23,635 bases of DNA from an uncultured Oscillospiraceae bacterium. GTDB taxonomy: Bacteria; Bacillota; Clostridia; Oscillospirales; Oscillospiraceae. The position numbers were made by a program, and so were the translations under genes. Positions 8,636 to 14,958 of the stretch are shown here, piece after piece (the stretch's first letter is position 1; every line of letters begins with the position of its first letter). The notes beneath the pieces were generated by a model. That model saw nothing but the letters and a program-made list of their open reading frames with translations, was not told where the DNA came from and ran no database searches. The DNA lies in NCBI GenBank assembly GCA_948766235.1, contig CAQCFX010000012.1, positions 1 through 23,635 of the forward strand. Reading direction: 5' to 3'.

Positions 8636-8684
8636 TCTCTCGCGCATTTGATTTCCATTTGAGAAAGGAGCAAAGAGTGAGACT

Positions 8685-9296
8685 ATGTATCCCCTGATTG
8701 AAATCAAAACCGTGCCCATTGAAATCGAAATGAAGGTGTCCCACGCCAAGCTGGAATACAGCCGCGGGACTGCCGACTTGGAGATTTCTCGAGGCGACAA
8801 CGGCGGCCTGAGCATTAAAAGCCGGCCCATTAAGCTGAATATCGATACCTTTGAGGCCCGCAACTCCGTGGTCCCCACCGCTATGCGCTCTATGGAGCAG
8901 TACGCGCAGCAGGGCCAACAGGCTTCCTATACTGCTACGGCCACCTATGCCCAGCAGGGCCAGATGTTTTTGGAGGCGAAAATTGGACAGGATATGATTA
9001 CTCAATTTGCCGCTGACGCCACTATGAAAAACTACAAGCCTAACGTGGGCCTTGATTTTCTTCCTTCCGTCCCCGCTGAGATTACCTGGGACCCCGGCGA
9101 GATGCATATCCGCTACGAAATGGATAAGCTGAACTTTGATTGGCGGGTCAATCAGCCCCAGTTTGAGTTTACCCCCGGCGATATTGAGCTGTCCGTCACG
9201 CAGCAGCCCGATGTCATCATCAAGTACGTGGGCGGTCCCATCTACGTTCCCCCCTCGTCCGATCCCAATTATCAGCCGGTGGATGTGGAGGCCTGA
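8685..9296 (+). CDS. DUF6470 family protein (YviE-like) of the flagellar operon
   Basis: This 203-residue protein resembles B. subtilis YviE (DUF6470), a protein of unknown function encoded between flgL and fliW. It has the recognisable N-terminus PLIEIKTVPIEIEMKVSHA with an alternating beta-strand pattern, and a middle part rich in Gln/Ala (MEQYAQQGQQASYTATATYA). A beta-rich C-terminal half follows (PAEITWDPGEMHIRYEMDK, then FEFTPGDIELSV). There is no signal peptide, transmembrane segment or catalytic motif. The ATG at 8685 is 14 bases after AAGGAG, a longish spacing, but no better in-frame start is visible. Synteny with flgL upstream and fliW-csrA downstream supports the call. The biochemical role is unknown. 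Confidence 0.8.
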   Translation: MYPLIEIKTVPIEIEMKVSHAKLEYSRGTADLEISRGDNGGLSIKSRPIKLNIDTFEARNSVVPTAMRSMEQYAQQGQQASYTATATYAQQGQMFLEAKIGQDMITQFAADATMKNYKPNVGLDFLPSVPAEITWDPGEMHIRYEMDKLNFDWRVNQPQFEFTPGDIELSVTQQPDVIIKYVGGPIYVPPSSDPNYQPVDVEA

Positions 9297-9326
9297 GACC
9301 CCGTGCGCTTTGAGGAGGCAATTTGA

Positions 9327-9788
9327 TTGAACAAGCTCCAATCCAAATACTTTGGCGAGATTGACTATGCCCAGGAGGACATTCTCAGCTTTCCCTCCGG
9401 CCTGTTCGGCTTTGAGGAGGAGCAGGAGTTTCTCCTCCTCCCCTTCGAGGGAAGTCACGGAACGCTGCTGTGCTTTCAGAGCGTCCACACCCCCGCTCTG
9501 GCCTTTGTGGCCATGGACCCCTTTGCTCTGCTTCCCGATTATACCCCCGTCCTACAGCCCCAGGAGCTGCGCGCCCTGGGCGTGAAGGACAGCCAGGAGC
9601 TCGGGTTTTATGTGCTGTGTGTGGTGAAAAAGCCCGCCGCCGACAGCACAGTGAATCTGAAGTGCCCCGTGGCCATTAACCCGGACACCCGGGTGGCTCA
9701 GCAGGTCATTTTGGAAACCGACTCCTACGAAATGCGTCACCCTCTCGCCCAATTTGGCGGCGAGCATGAGGAGGGCGCGCCATGTTGA
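9327..9788 (+). CDS. fliW: Flagellar assembly factor FliW
   Basis: FliW binds free flagellin and CsrA alternately; when flagellin is secreted FliW is released and antagonises CsrA, restoring flagellin translation. The 153-residue protein has the family signature DILSFPSGLFGFEEEQEFLLL near residues 18-38. The later segments FYVLCVVKKPAADSTVNLK and CPVAINPDTRVAQQVIL are also typical. Translation appears to start at TTG 9327, with a strong GAGGAGG eight bases upstream. The stop codon overlaps the csrA start by seven bases, giving a coupled fliW-csrA pair as in B. subtilis. The C-terminal HEEGAPC tail is short and variable. Confidence 0.95.
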   Translation: MNKLQSKYFGEIDYAQEDILSFPSGLFGFEEEQEFLLLPFEGSHGTLLCFQSVHTPALAFVAMDPFALLPDYTPVLQPQELRALGVKDSQELGFYVLCVVKKPAADSTVNLKCPVAINPDTRVAQQVILETDSYEMRHPLAQFGGEHEEGAPC

Positions 9789-10066
9789 TCCTGCAACGCA
9801 AAGCCGGCGAGTCCCTGGTGATTGGCGAGGACATTACCGTCCGCGTGGTCTCGGTGGATGGCACGCGGGTTCGTTTGGCCATTTCTGCCCCGGAGGATGT
9901 CCCCATCCTGCGCAGCGAGCTGGTCACCGCCACCGCCGCCAACCGCGACTCCGCCATGGAGGAGTCCGCTCCCGCCGAGCTTCTGGACCTGCTGGGCGGC
10001 GTGCTGGATAAACGGGAGGGACCTGCCTGCTCTCCCCAGACCCACCCACAGCGAAAGGAGGACTGA
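9782..10066 (+). CDS. csrA: Carbon storage/flagellin translation regulator CsrA with extended tail
   Basis: CsrA is a dimeric RNA-binding protein that blocks ribosome access at GGA-containing hairpins, classically on flagellin mRNA in Firmicutes. The N-terminal 60 residues are canonical: MLILQRKAGESLVIGEDITV with the conserved L4 and R6, then RVRLAISAPEDVPILRSEL containing the conserved Arg of the RNA-binding edge. The total length of 94 residues exceeds the usual 60-75; the extra C-terminal part (about 62-94) is acidic then Pro/Gln-rich, and FliW is known to contact CsrA tails. The start overlaps fliW by seven bases. No flagellin gene follows, unlike in B. subtilis, so the principal target mRNA lies outside the window. 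Confidence 0.94.
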   Translation: MLILQRKAGESLVIGEDITVRVVSVDGTRVRLAISAPEDVPILRSELVTATAANRDSAMEESAPAELLDLLGGVLDKREGPACSPQTHPQRKED

Positions 10067-10069
10067 CCT

Positions 10070-10252
10070 ATGATGGAGTCCATTGCCAGTATGGCGATGG
10101 GGATGAGCGCCGCGTCTTTCGCCACCAACTACTCCCTGTCCGTCACCAAGAAGATGATGGACAGCCAGGAGCTGGCCGGCCAGGAGCTTATGAAGATGCT
10201 GGAAGCGGTTCCCGCCCCCGCCAAGGGCCAGTATATCGACACTTACGCATAA
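10070..10252 (+). CDS. YjfB family putative motility protein
   Basis: This 60-residue product has the pattern of the YjfB putative motility family (PF14070): an N-terminal SIASMAMGMSAASFATNYSL segment, then VTKKMMDSQELAGQELMKML. It is a small amphipathic helical protein with no signal peptide. The function of the family is unknown beyond association with motility loci. The first ATG at 10070 is nine bases after AAAGGAGG; the next ATG at 10073 is also possible. It starts four bases after the csrA stop and is the last gene before a terminator, so it belongs to the flgM operon. Confidence 0.75.
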   Translation: MMESIASMAMGMSAASFATNYSLSVTKKMMDSQELAGQELMKMLEAVPAPAKGQYIDTYA

Positions 10253-10261
10253 CAGGCTGAG

Positions 10262-10288
10262 AAAAGCCGGCCCCAGGGCCGGCTTTTT
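10262..10288 (+). terminator. Rho-independent terminator closing the flgM-yjfB operon
   Basis: An 11-base-pair stem (AAAAGCCGGCC at 10262-10272 with GGCCGGCTTTT at 10277-10287) with a four-base loop runs directly into TTTTT. It sits 10 bases after the yjfB-type gene and has the classic form for the + strand. Confidence 0.88.
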
Positions 10289-10332
10289 GCTGTCCCGGGG
10301 ACTTTTCCGAAAGCGGTTAAATTTTCCTCATA

Positions 10333-11697
10333 GTGGATATACTTTCCCTATCCCGCAGAAAGGAGGCCGTTTTTCTGGAGTTCGCTCAAATCTGCGCCTG
10401 CGGCCCCTCTGGCTACGCCCTCCTGAAGCAAAAGGTGGACGCCTGCGCCCGTGTGGGCCGCAGCTATGAATTTGCCGCCTGCCGCCTGCCCGCCCACTGC
10501 CGGCCTGCCCAAGCTCAGCTGGGTTTCTGGCGTCTGGAGGGGGACTACCTGCTCTATTTTCGCCCCGGCGTGTCCTACGGCGGCGCCAGCTCCCGGCTGC
10601 GCGATTTCTTTCAGCGGGGCTCGGTTCAGCGCTTTTCCGGCTTTCAGGCCATGGTGGACTGCCTGCGGGACCTGGACCGGGACCTGGCCGGCCTTGACGC
10701 TGCACCCGCCGACGCCCTCTTTTCCCGGCTGCGCCAGGAGCTGCAAGGCCGTGTGTTGGGCCAGGACCAGGCGGTAGAGGCCGCCGCCTTTAAACTCTGG
10801 GTTCATCTGTGCAAGCGGGAGCCGCTACGGCCCCTCTCCCTTATTTTTTACGGCCCCACCGGCGTGGGCAAGTCAGAGCTGGGCAAGGCCATCGCCCCCG
10901 CGCTGAACCGCTGCCTGGGCGAGGAGCGCTACCAGCTGGTGTGGACGGAGCTGAACACCTTTACCCAGGCCCACTCCGTCTACCGCCTCACCGGCGCGCC
11001 CCCCGGCTATGTGGGCTATGACGACGCCCCGGTGCTGGAAGCAGTGCGCCGCTCTCCCCACTCTGTGTTCATGTTCGACGAGCTGGACAAGGCCCACCCG
11101 GAGGTTTTGAAGGTTTTCATGTCCATTTTGGACGAGGGACGCTGCACCGCCCGCAAGGAGGACGAGACGGGCAGCCGGGAGCTGGACTTTCGCCAGTGCG
11201 TATTTTTGTTTACCACCAACACCGACCTGTCGGCCCCTGCCGCCCGGCGGCTGGGCTTTGCCCCGCCCGCGCAGCGCTCCGCCCCGCCTCCCTTTTGCGA
11301 CGCTCCCCTCCCCGGTCCCGCCGGACTGGCCCGACGGCTGTTTCAGGCCGACGAATCCGCCCGCCAGGCGCTGATTCGTTCCGGCGTTCTGGGCGAAATT
11401 GCCAGCCGGTTTGGCGGCCTCATCGGCTTTCGTCCCATGACCGAGCAGGACCGGCGCTTGATTACCGCCCGGCAGATTACCGCCCTGGGCCGGGAGTTCG
11501 GCCTGGAAATTGTCCACGTCTCTCCCGCCATTACCCAGGCCCTCACGCCCGCCCTGGCCCTTTCGCCCCGCTCCAGCGTCCCTGTTTTAGAGGGGTCGCT
11601 TACCCCTGTTTTTCTCGCTCACGCGCCCCAGGCCGGGCAGGGAATCCGTTTTCGCCTGGACGGTACGCCGGAGCGCATGGTCCTCATTCCCGCATAA
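10333..11697 (+). CDS. Clp-type (D2-like) AAA+ ATPase with unfamiliar N-terminal domain
   Basis: The ATPase core closely follows the second AAA+ module of ClpA/ClpB/ClpC. It has Walker A GPTGVGKS (174-181), the pore-loop segment LTGAPPGYVGYD (219-230), Walker B VFMFDELDKAHPEV (245-258), sensor 1 FLFTTNTD (291-298), and an arginine-finger-like SRFGGLIGFRPMT (358-370). The usual C-terminal GAR-type sensor 2 is not obvious. Residues 1-165 form a Cys- and Arg-rich domain that I do not recognise; there is no Clp N domain, D1 module or ClpP-binding loop. It is probably a hexameric protein-remodelling ATPase. The start is uncertain: GTG 10333 lacks a ribosome binding site, while a perfect AGAAAGGAGG precedes an in-frame CTG at 10375. 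It stands alone between two terminators. Confidence 0.8.
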   Translation: MDILSLSRRKEAVFLEFAQICACGPSGYALLKQKVDACARVGRSYEFAACRLPAHCRPAQAQLGFWRLEGDYLLYFRPGVSYGGASSRLRDFFQRGSVQRFSGFQAMVDCLRDLDRDLAGLDAAPADALFSRLRQELQGRVLGQDQAVEAAAFKLWVHLCKREPLRPLSLIFYGPTGVGKSELGKAIAPALNRCLGEERYQLVWTELNTFTQAHSVYRLTGAPPGYVGYDDAPVLEAVRRSPHSVFMFDELDKAHPEVLKVFMSILDEGRCTARKEDETGSRELDFRQCVFLFTTNTDLSAPAARRLGFAPPAQRSAPPPFCDAPLPGPAGLARRLFQADESARQALIRSGVLGEIASRFGGLIGFRPMTEQDRRLITARQITALGREFGLEIVHVSPAITQALTPALALSPRSSVPVLEGSLTPVFLAHAPQAGQGIRFRLDGTPERMVLIPA

Positions 11698-11699
11698 AA

Positions 11700-11745
11700 A
11701 GACCGCTGGGACGGCGCGCAAACGCCGCTCCAGCGGTCTCTTATG
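11700..11745. terminator. Bidirectional terminator between convergent genes
   Basis: A nine-base-pair outer stem (GACCGCTGG at 11701-11709 with CCAGCGGTC at 11730-11738) and a five-base-pair inner stem (CGGCG at 11712-11716 with CGCCG at 11723-11727) form one hairpin. AAAAA lies at its left edge, so the minus-strand transcript ends in UUUUU: a strong terminator for the gene ending at 11749. On the plus strand it is followed by TCTCTTATGCTGTT, a weaker but plausible tail for the AAA+ gene. Confidence 0.82.
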
Positions 11746-11748
11746 CTG

Positions 11749-12879
11749 TTATTTCAAAATCTCAATCGCGTCATTCACGGGATTTACCCGGTAGAGATGA
11801 GCGCCGTCAATGCTCATAAGGTAGCTGCCCATGAACTCATTGCCGCCCTCGCCGCCGTCGCTGTACACATACAGGGTGATACAGGCCACGCCGTCCACCA
11901 TCTCCACGCCGTCAATGGGGAACACATTGTATTCCTCCATGGATTCTCCGCTCAGTCCCAGCTCCTCCGGGGTCATGGCCTCCAAACGGGCCTGTGCGCC
12001 GCGCACGCTTAGCGAACCGCTGTTTCCAGAGGTGGGCTCCCTGGGCGGCGACGTCACCATGCCCTCCTCCTCGTCCGCCGTGACCACACACTGGCCCTCA
12101 GACCAGGTGATACGCACCGTGAGCACCATCCGCACCGGCTCCTCAGCCTCGGGGGCCTGCGTGGGCTGCGCGGACTCCTCCGGGTTCTCCGACTCACCCG
12201 GGTCCTCAGACTGGGCCGGGTCTTCCGACTCCGCAGACTCCGATTCTTCCGGGGCCTCACTCTCCGTAGCCTCCGGCTCAGGCAGAGGCAGGGTGCGGGC
12301 CAGCAGCACCATTCCCTCCGCCGTGGTAAAGTCTGGGGCGTCCGTGCGCACAAACTCCTCGTCTACCACCGAGAAAGGCGTCTCAGCAGAGCGAAGCTGG
12401 CTAACATAGGTCTCGGCCACCTTCCCCGCGTCGGCCAAGTCGGTGTAGGTGTAGGTGATGGTCTTGGCCAGCACCGCCTGGGCCTGGTACTCGTCCGACC
12501 CCAGCACCATGCCAGGGACCACATTATCTCCCACCGGCAGCTCTGTGGGCAGCACCGGGGGGTCCGGCTCCACCGAAACGCTGGGTTCCGGGTCCTCGTC
12601 CTTCCCGGTTACCTTGGGAAGCACCACAAAATAGATGATAACCGCGGCCACTACAATGACCGCCAGGGAAACCAACAGGAAAATGGGATTCAGCTTCTTT
12701 TTCTTCTTCTTTCCCGCTTCGTTCTCCTCGGTTACTTCTGCGGTCTCCTCCACCGGCCCCTCACCCTTTTTGGATTTCTTGGGCTTTTTAGGCTTTTTCT
12801 CCTTGGGAGGCTTCACCTTTTTCTCTTTTTTCTCCTTAGGAGCTTTTGGTTCCTTTGCTTTTCCGAAAGGCATGCGCAT
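11749..12879 (-). CDS. Charge-segregated single-pass membrane protein, function unknown
   Basis: I do not recognise this 376-residue protein. Its cytoplasmic N-terminus holds 24 lysines in the first 62 residues in PKEKK/KKPKK-like units. One transmembrane helix (about 64-88) follows, then an extracytoplasmic region. That region contains a predicted folded part (about 115-200), a highly acidic Glu/Ser/Pro stretch (about 200-248), and a C-terminal part with hydrophobic strands ending in AHLYRVNPVNDAIEIL. There is no signal peptidase site. The ATG at 12879 has AGAGGTG upstream. It begins 22 bases after the FtsA-like gene and almost certainly shares its transcript, ending at the hairpin at 11701-11738. 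The Lys-rich tail could bind nucleic acid, acidic lipids or an acidic partner; this is inference only. Confidence 0.75.
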   Translation of the reverse strand: MRMPFGKAKEPKAPKEKKEKKVKPPKEKKPKKPKKSKKGEGPVEETAEVTEENEAGKKKKKKLNPIFLLVSLAVIVVAAVIIYFVVLPKVTGKDEDPEPSVSVEPDPPVLPTELPVGDNVVPGMVLGSDEYQAQAVLAKTITYTYTDLADAGKVAETYVSQLRSAETPFSVVDEEFVRTDAPDFTTAEGMVLLARTLPLPEPEATESEAPEESESAESEDPAQSEDPGESENPEESAQPTQAPEAEEPVRMVLTVRITWSEGQCVVTADEEEGMVTSPPREPTSGNSGSLSVRGAQARLEAMTPEELGLSGESMEEYNVFPIDGVEMVDGVACITLYVYSDGGEGGNEFMGSYLMSIDGAHLYRVNPVNDAIEILK

Positions 12880-12901
12880 AACACCTCTTGTGTCTTTTCG
12901 A

Positions 12902-14806
12902 TCAGGTCAGGGAAATGTTCACGGAGTCCTGCTGCTTCAGCTCATGCTGGAAGCCCCGCTCCTCCCCGTTGACCTCCAGCCGGACCGGACGGTCCAGGTT
13001 CTCAAAGTCGATGCCGGAGTATTCCAGCAGGTCCATCAAATAGTAGGGCCCGCCCCCATCCTTGGCCGGGAGGGTCAAGCTCTCGCCGTTCAGGATAATG
13101 TGCAACTCGCCGGAGGCTGCCGCCGGCTTCTTCACTGAAACAGGCGCGGACACAGGCGCCGGGGCAGGCCTTGCCGCCGCGGGCGCCGGCTCCGCCGCAC
13201 TGACCGGCGGGGGGGGCGGCGTCTGCCGCATGGTGAGCACCACATCCCCCTGCTCCAGCTGGGTGTCCAGGGAGGCCAGCGCATTATTCACCAGCACCTT
13301 GCCGTAGAAGTCGCCCCCAAGCAGCTCACCCACGGTCCGCCGCGCCGCCTCCCCGCCTCGGGCGGGGACGAAGCGAACATGGTCCCCGGCGTGAATGACC
13401 GTGGACAGCGACGCCGGCTCGTCGTTCACCTCCAGCACCGCGGGCACCGCAGGTTCTCCCCGCAGCACCACCCGCTTGCCGTCCACAGTAAGGTTCAGGC
13501 TTTTGCCCGTCTTGCCCACCATGTCGCTGTAGCTGTAGCCATTCATCAGCAGAATGTCCTGGAGGGTGAGCACGCCGTTGCGGAATAGTTTGGCGCTTTG
13601 GCCGTTGAGCATCACCACATAGCTGTCGTTCAAAAGCCCCAATCCTGCGGAAATGGCGATGCCCAGCGGGGTGGCATACTCCGGACGCTCCAGCTCCAGC
13701 GTATCGGAAAACACGCTCAGGGCAAAATTGTTGCCGGCGATAGCCACCCGCTTCTCATCCATCTTCAGCTTATCGGCCACCCGCTCCCGCAGCCCTGCCA
13801 GCTTGCTTCCGCCGCCAGCCAGAAATACCGCGGAGGGCGCGGCGCCGTTTACGCTGAGAATCTGCTTGGCGATGGCCTCGGCCAGACGGTCCAGCGGTTC
13901 CTCAATGGCCTGGGCGGCCTCCACCGCCGAAATCCGCTCCTCCTGACCCAAAATATTGCGGCAGCGAATCAAATCCTCGCTCTCGCCCATGGCCCGCTTG
14001 ATTTCCTCGGCGGTTTTGAAGTCCACCAGGTAAGCGCGCATAAGGGCTTCCGTTACCTCATCTCCGGCCACAGTGGCCATGGTATACCCCACCACGCTGC
14101 CGTCCCGGCACAAGGCGATATCCGTAGTGCCCGCCCCTATGTCCACCAAGGCCAGGTTCAGCAGCCTCAGCTCAGCGGGAATGGCGGCGTTCATGGCGGC
14201 AATGGGTTCCAGCGTCATGCTGGCCACTTGAAGCCCCGCTGTGCGCATGGCGGCGTACAGGCTCTCTACCACTTCGCCCGGCAGGAAGGTGGCCACCACG
14301 TCAGCCTCCACCTTCCGCCCGGTGTGGAACTGCAGATTGGCCAGCGGATAATTATCCAGGCGGTACTGGGCCACGGTATAGCCTACCAAAAACATCTGCC
14401 GCCGGCTGCCGCCGTCGCTTTGGAGGGTTTCCTCGGCGGCGGATACTGCCCCAGCCTCCAAGCGGCTGATCTGCTCGGCGTCAATGGACTGTTCCTCTGG
14501 GAATTCCAAAGTAAATGTCCCCACCTGAGTGCGTAGCGCTCGTCCGGCGGCGGCCACGCAAACCCGCTCCAGCCGGATGCCCAGGCGGCTTTCCAGCCGC
14601 TGGGTCACAGTCTGCGCCAGTGCGCCCACCTGCCTGATGTCGTCAATCTGGCCGTCCATCATGGCCCGCTTTCCATGCTCGGCCATCTCTACGTCCAAAA
14701 CCTTCAGGCGGTCGTCCACAGGCCGGCCCACCACACCCACAACGCTTCGGGTGCCGATATCCAGGGCAAAAATCAGGTCCTGCTCCTGCGCCTTTAAATC
14801 TGCCAT
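12902..14806 (-). CDS. FtsA/PilM-like actin-fold ATPase with long C-terminal tail
   Basis: This 634-residue protein belongs to the FtsA branch of the actin/Hsp70 superfamily. It shows phosphate-1 LIFALDIGTRSVVGVV (11-26), phosphate-2 LALVDIGAGTTDIAL (218-232) and the adenosine motif VFLAGGGSKLAGL (327-339). A 1C/SHS2-like region lies at about 80-190. FtsA itself is about 420 residues and ends in an amphipathic membrane helix; here residues 396-528 form a beta-rich extension ending in a GD-V pattern, then a Pro/Ala linker (529-565), then another beta-rich domain (567-634) also ending in a DSV-I pattern. It is therefore probably not the division FtsA but a paralogue. The ATG at 14806 has AGAGGAG upstream. 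It is cotranscribed with the membrane protein downstream. Confidence 0.82.
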   Translation of the reverse strand: MADLKAQEQDLIFALDIGTRSVVGVVGRPVDDRLKVLDVEMAEHGKRAMMDGQIDDIRQVGALAQTVTQRLESRLGIRLERVCVAAAGRALRTQVGTFTLEFPEEQSIDAEQISRLEAGAVSAAEETLQSDGGSRRQMFLVGYTVAQYRLDNYPLANLQFHTGRKVEADVVATFLPGEVVESLYAAMRTAGLQVASMTLEPIAAMNAAIPAELRLLNLALVDIGAGTTDIALCRDGSVVGYTMATVAGDEVTEALMRAYLVDFKTAEEIKRAMGESEDLIRCRNILGQEERISAVEAAQAIEEPLDRLAEAIAKQILSVNGAAPSAVFLAGGGSKLAGLRERVADKLKMDEKRVAIAGNNFALSVFSDTLELERPEYATPLGIAISAGLGLLNDSYVVMLNGQSAKLFRNGVLTLQDILLMNGYSYSDMVGKTGKSLNLTVDGKRVVLRGEPAVPAVLEVNDEPASLSTVIHAGDHVRFVPARGGEAARRTVGELLGGDFYGKVLVNNALASLDTQLEQGDVVLTMRQTPPPPPVSAAEPAPAAARPAPAPVSAPVSVKKPAAASGELHIILNGESLTLPAKDGGGPYYLMDLLEYSGIDFENLDRPVRLEVNGEERGFQHELKQQDSVNISLT

Positions 14807-14864
14807 AGGTCCCGCTCCTCTCTTGCTGCGGCTTTGCCGGTAGGGAAAACTGATTCAATCCACA

Positions 14865-14892
14865 AGCATAATTTGCAAACGCATAAAATCAA
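14865..14892 (-). promoter_or_regulatory. Possible sigma-A promoter for the FtsA-like operon
   Basis: On the minus strand TTGATT (complement of 14887-14892) and TATGCT (complement of 14865-14870) are separated by 16 bases, each matching four of six consensus positions. It lies about 60 bases upstream of the FtsA-like start and just past the MCP terminator, where a promoter is needed. Moderate confidence because the match is imperfect. Confidence 0.45.
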
Positions 14893-14902
14893 TGCTTCCT
14901 TA

Positions 14903-14944
14903 GAAAAACTGCCAGGGGACGGCATGACTGCCGCCCCCTGGCAG
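14903..14944 (-). terminator. Rho-independent terminator after the MCP gene
   Basis: A long stem is formed by CTGCCAGGGG (14909-14918) and CCCCTGGCAG (14935-14944), extended inward by GGCA/TGCC. AGAAAAA lies on its left side, so the minus-strand RNA ends in UUUUUCU. It lies 15 bases past the MCP stop and ends the FtsE-like/MCP transcript. Confidence 0.87.
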
Positions 14945-14958
14945 CCCTGTGCAGTTTC

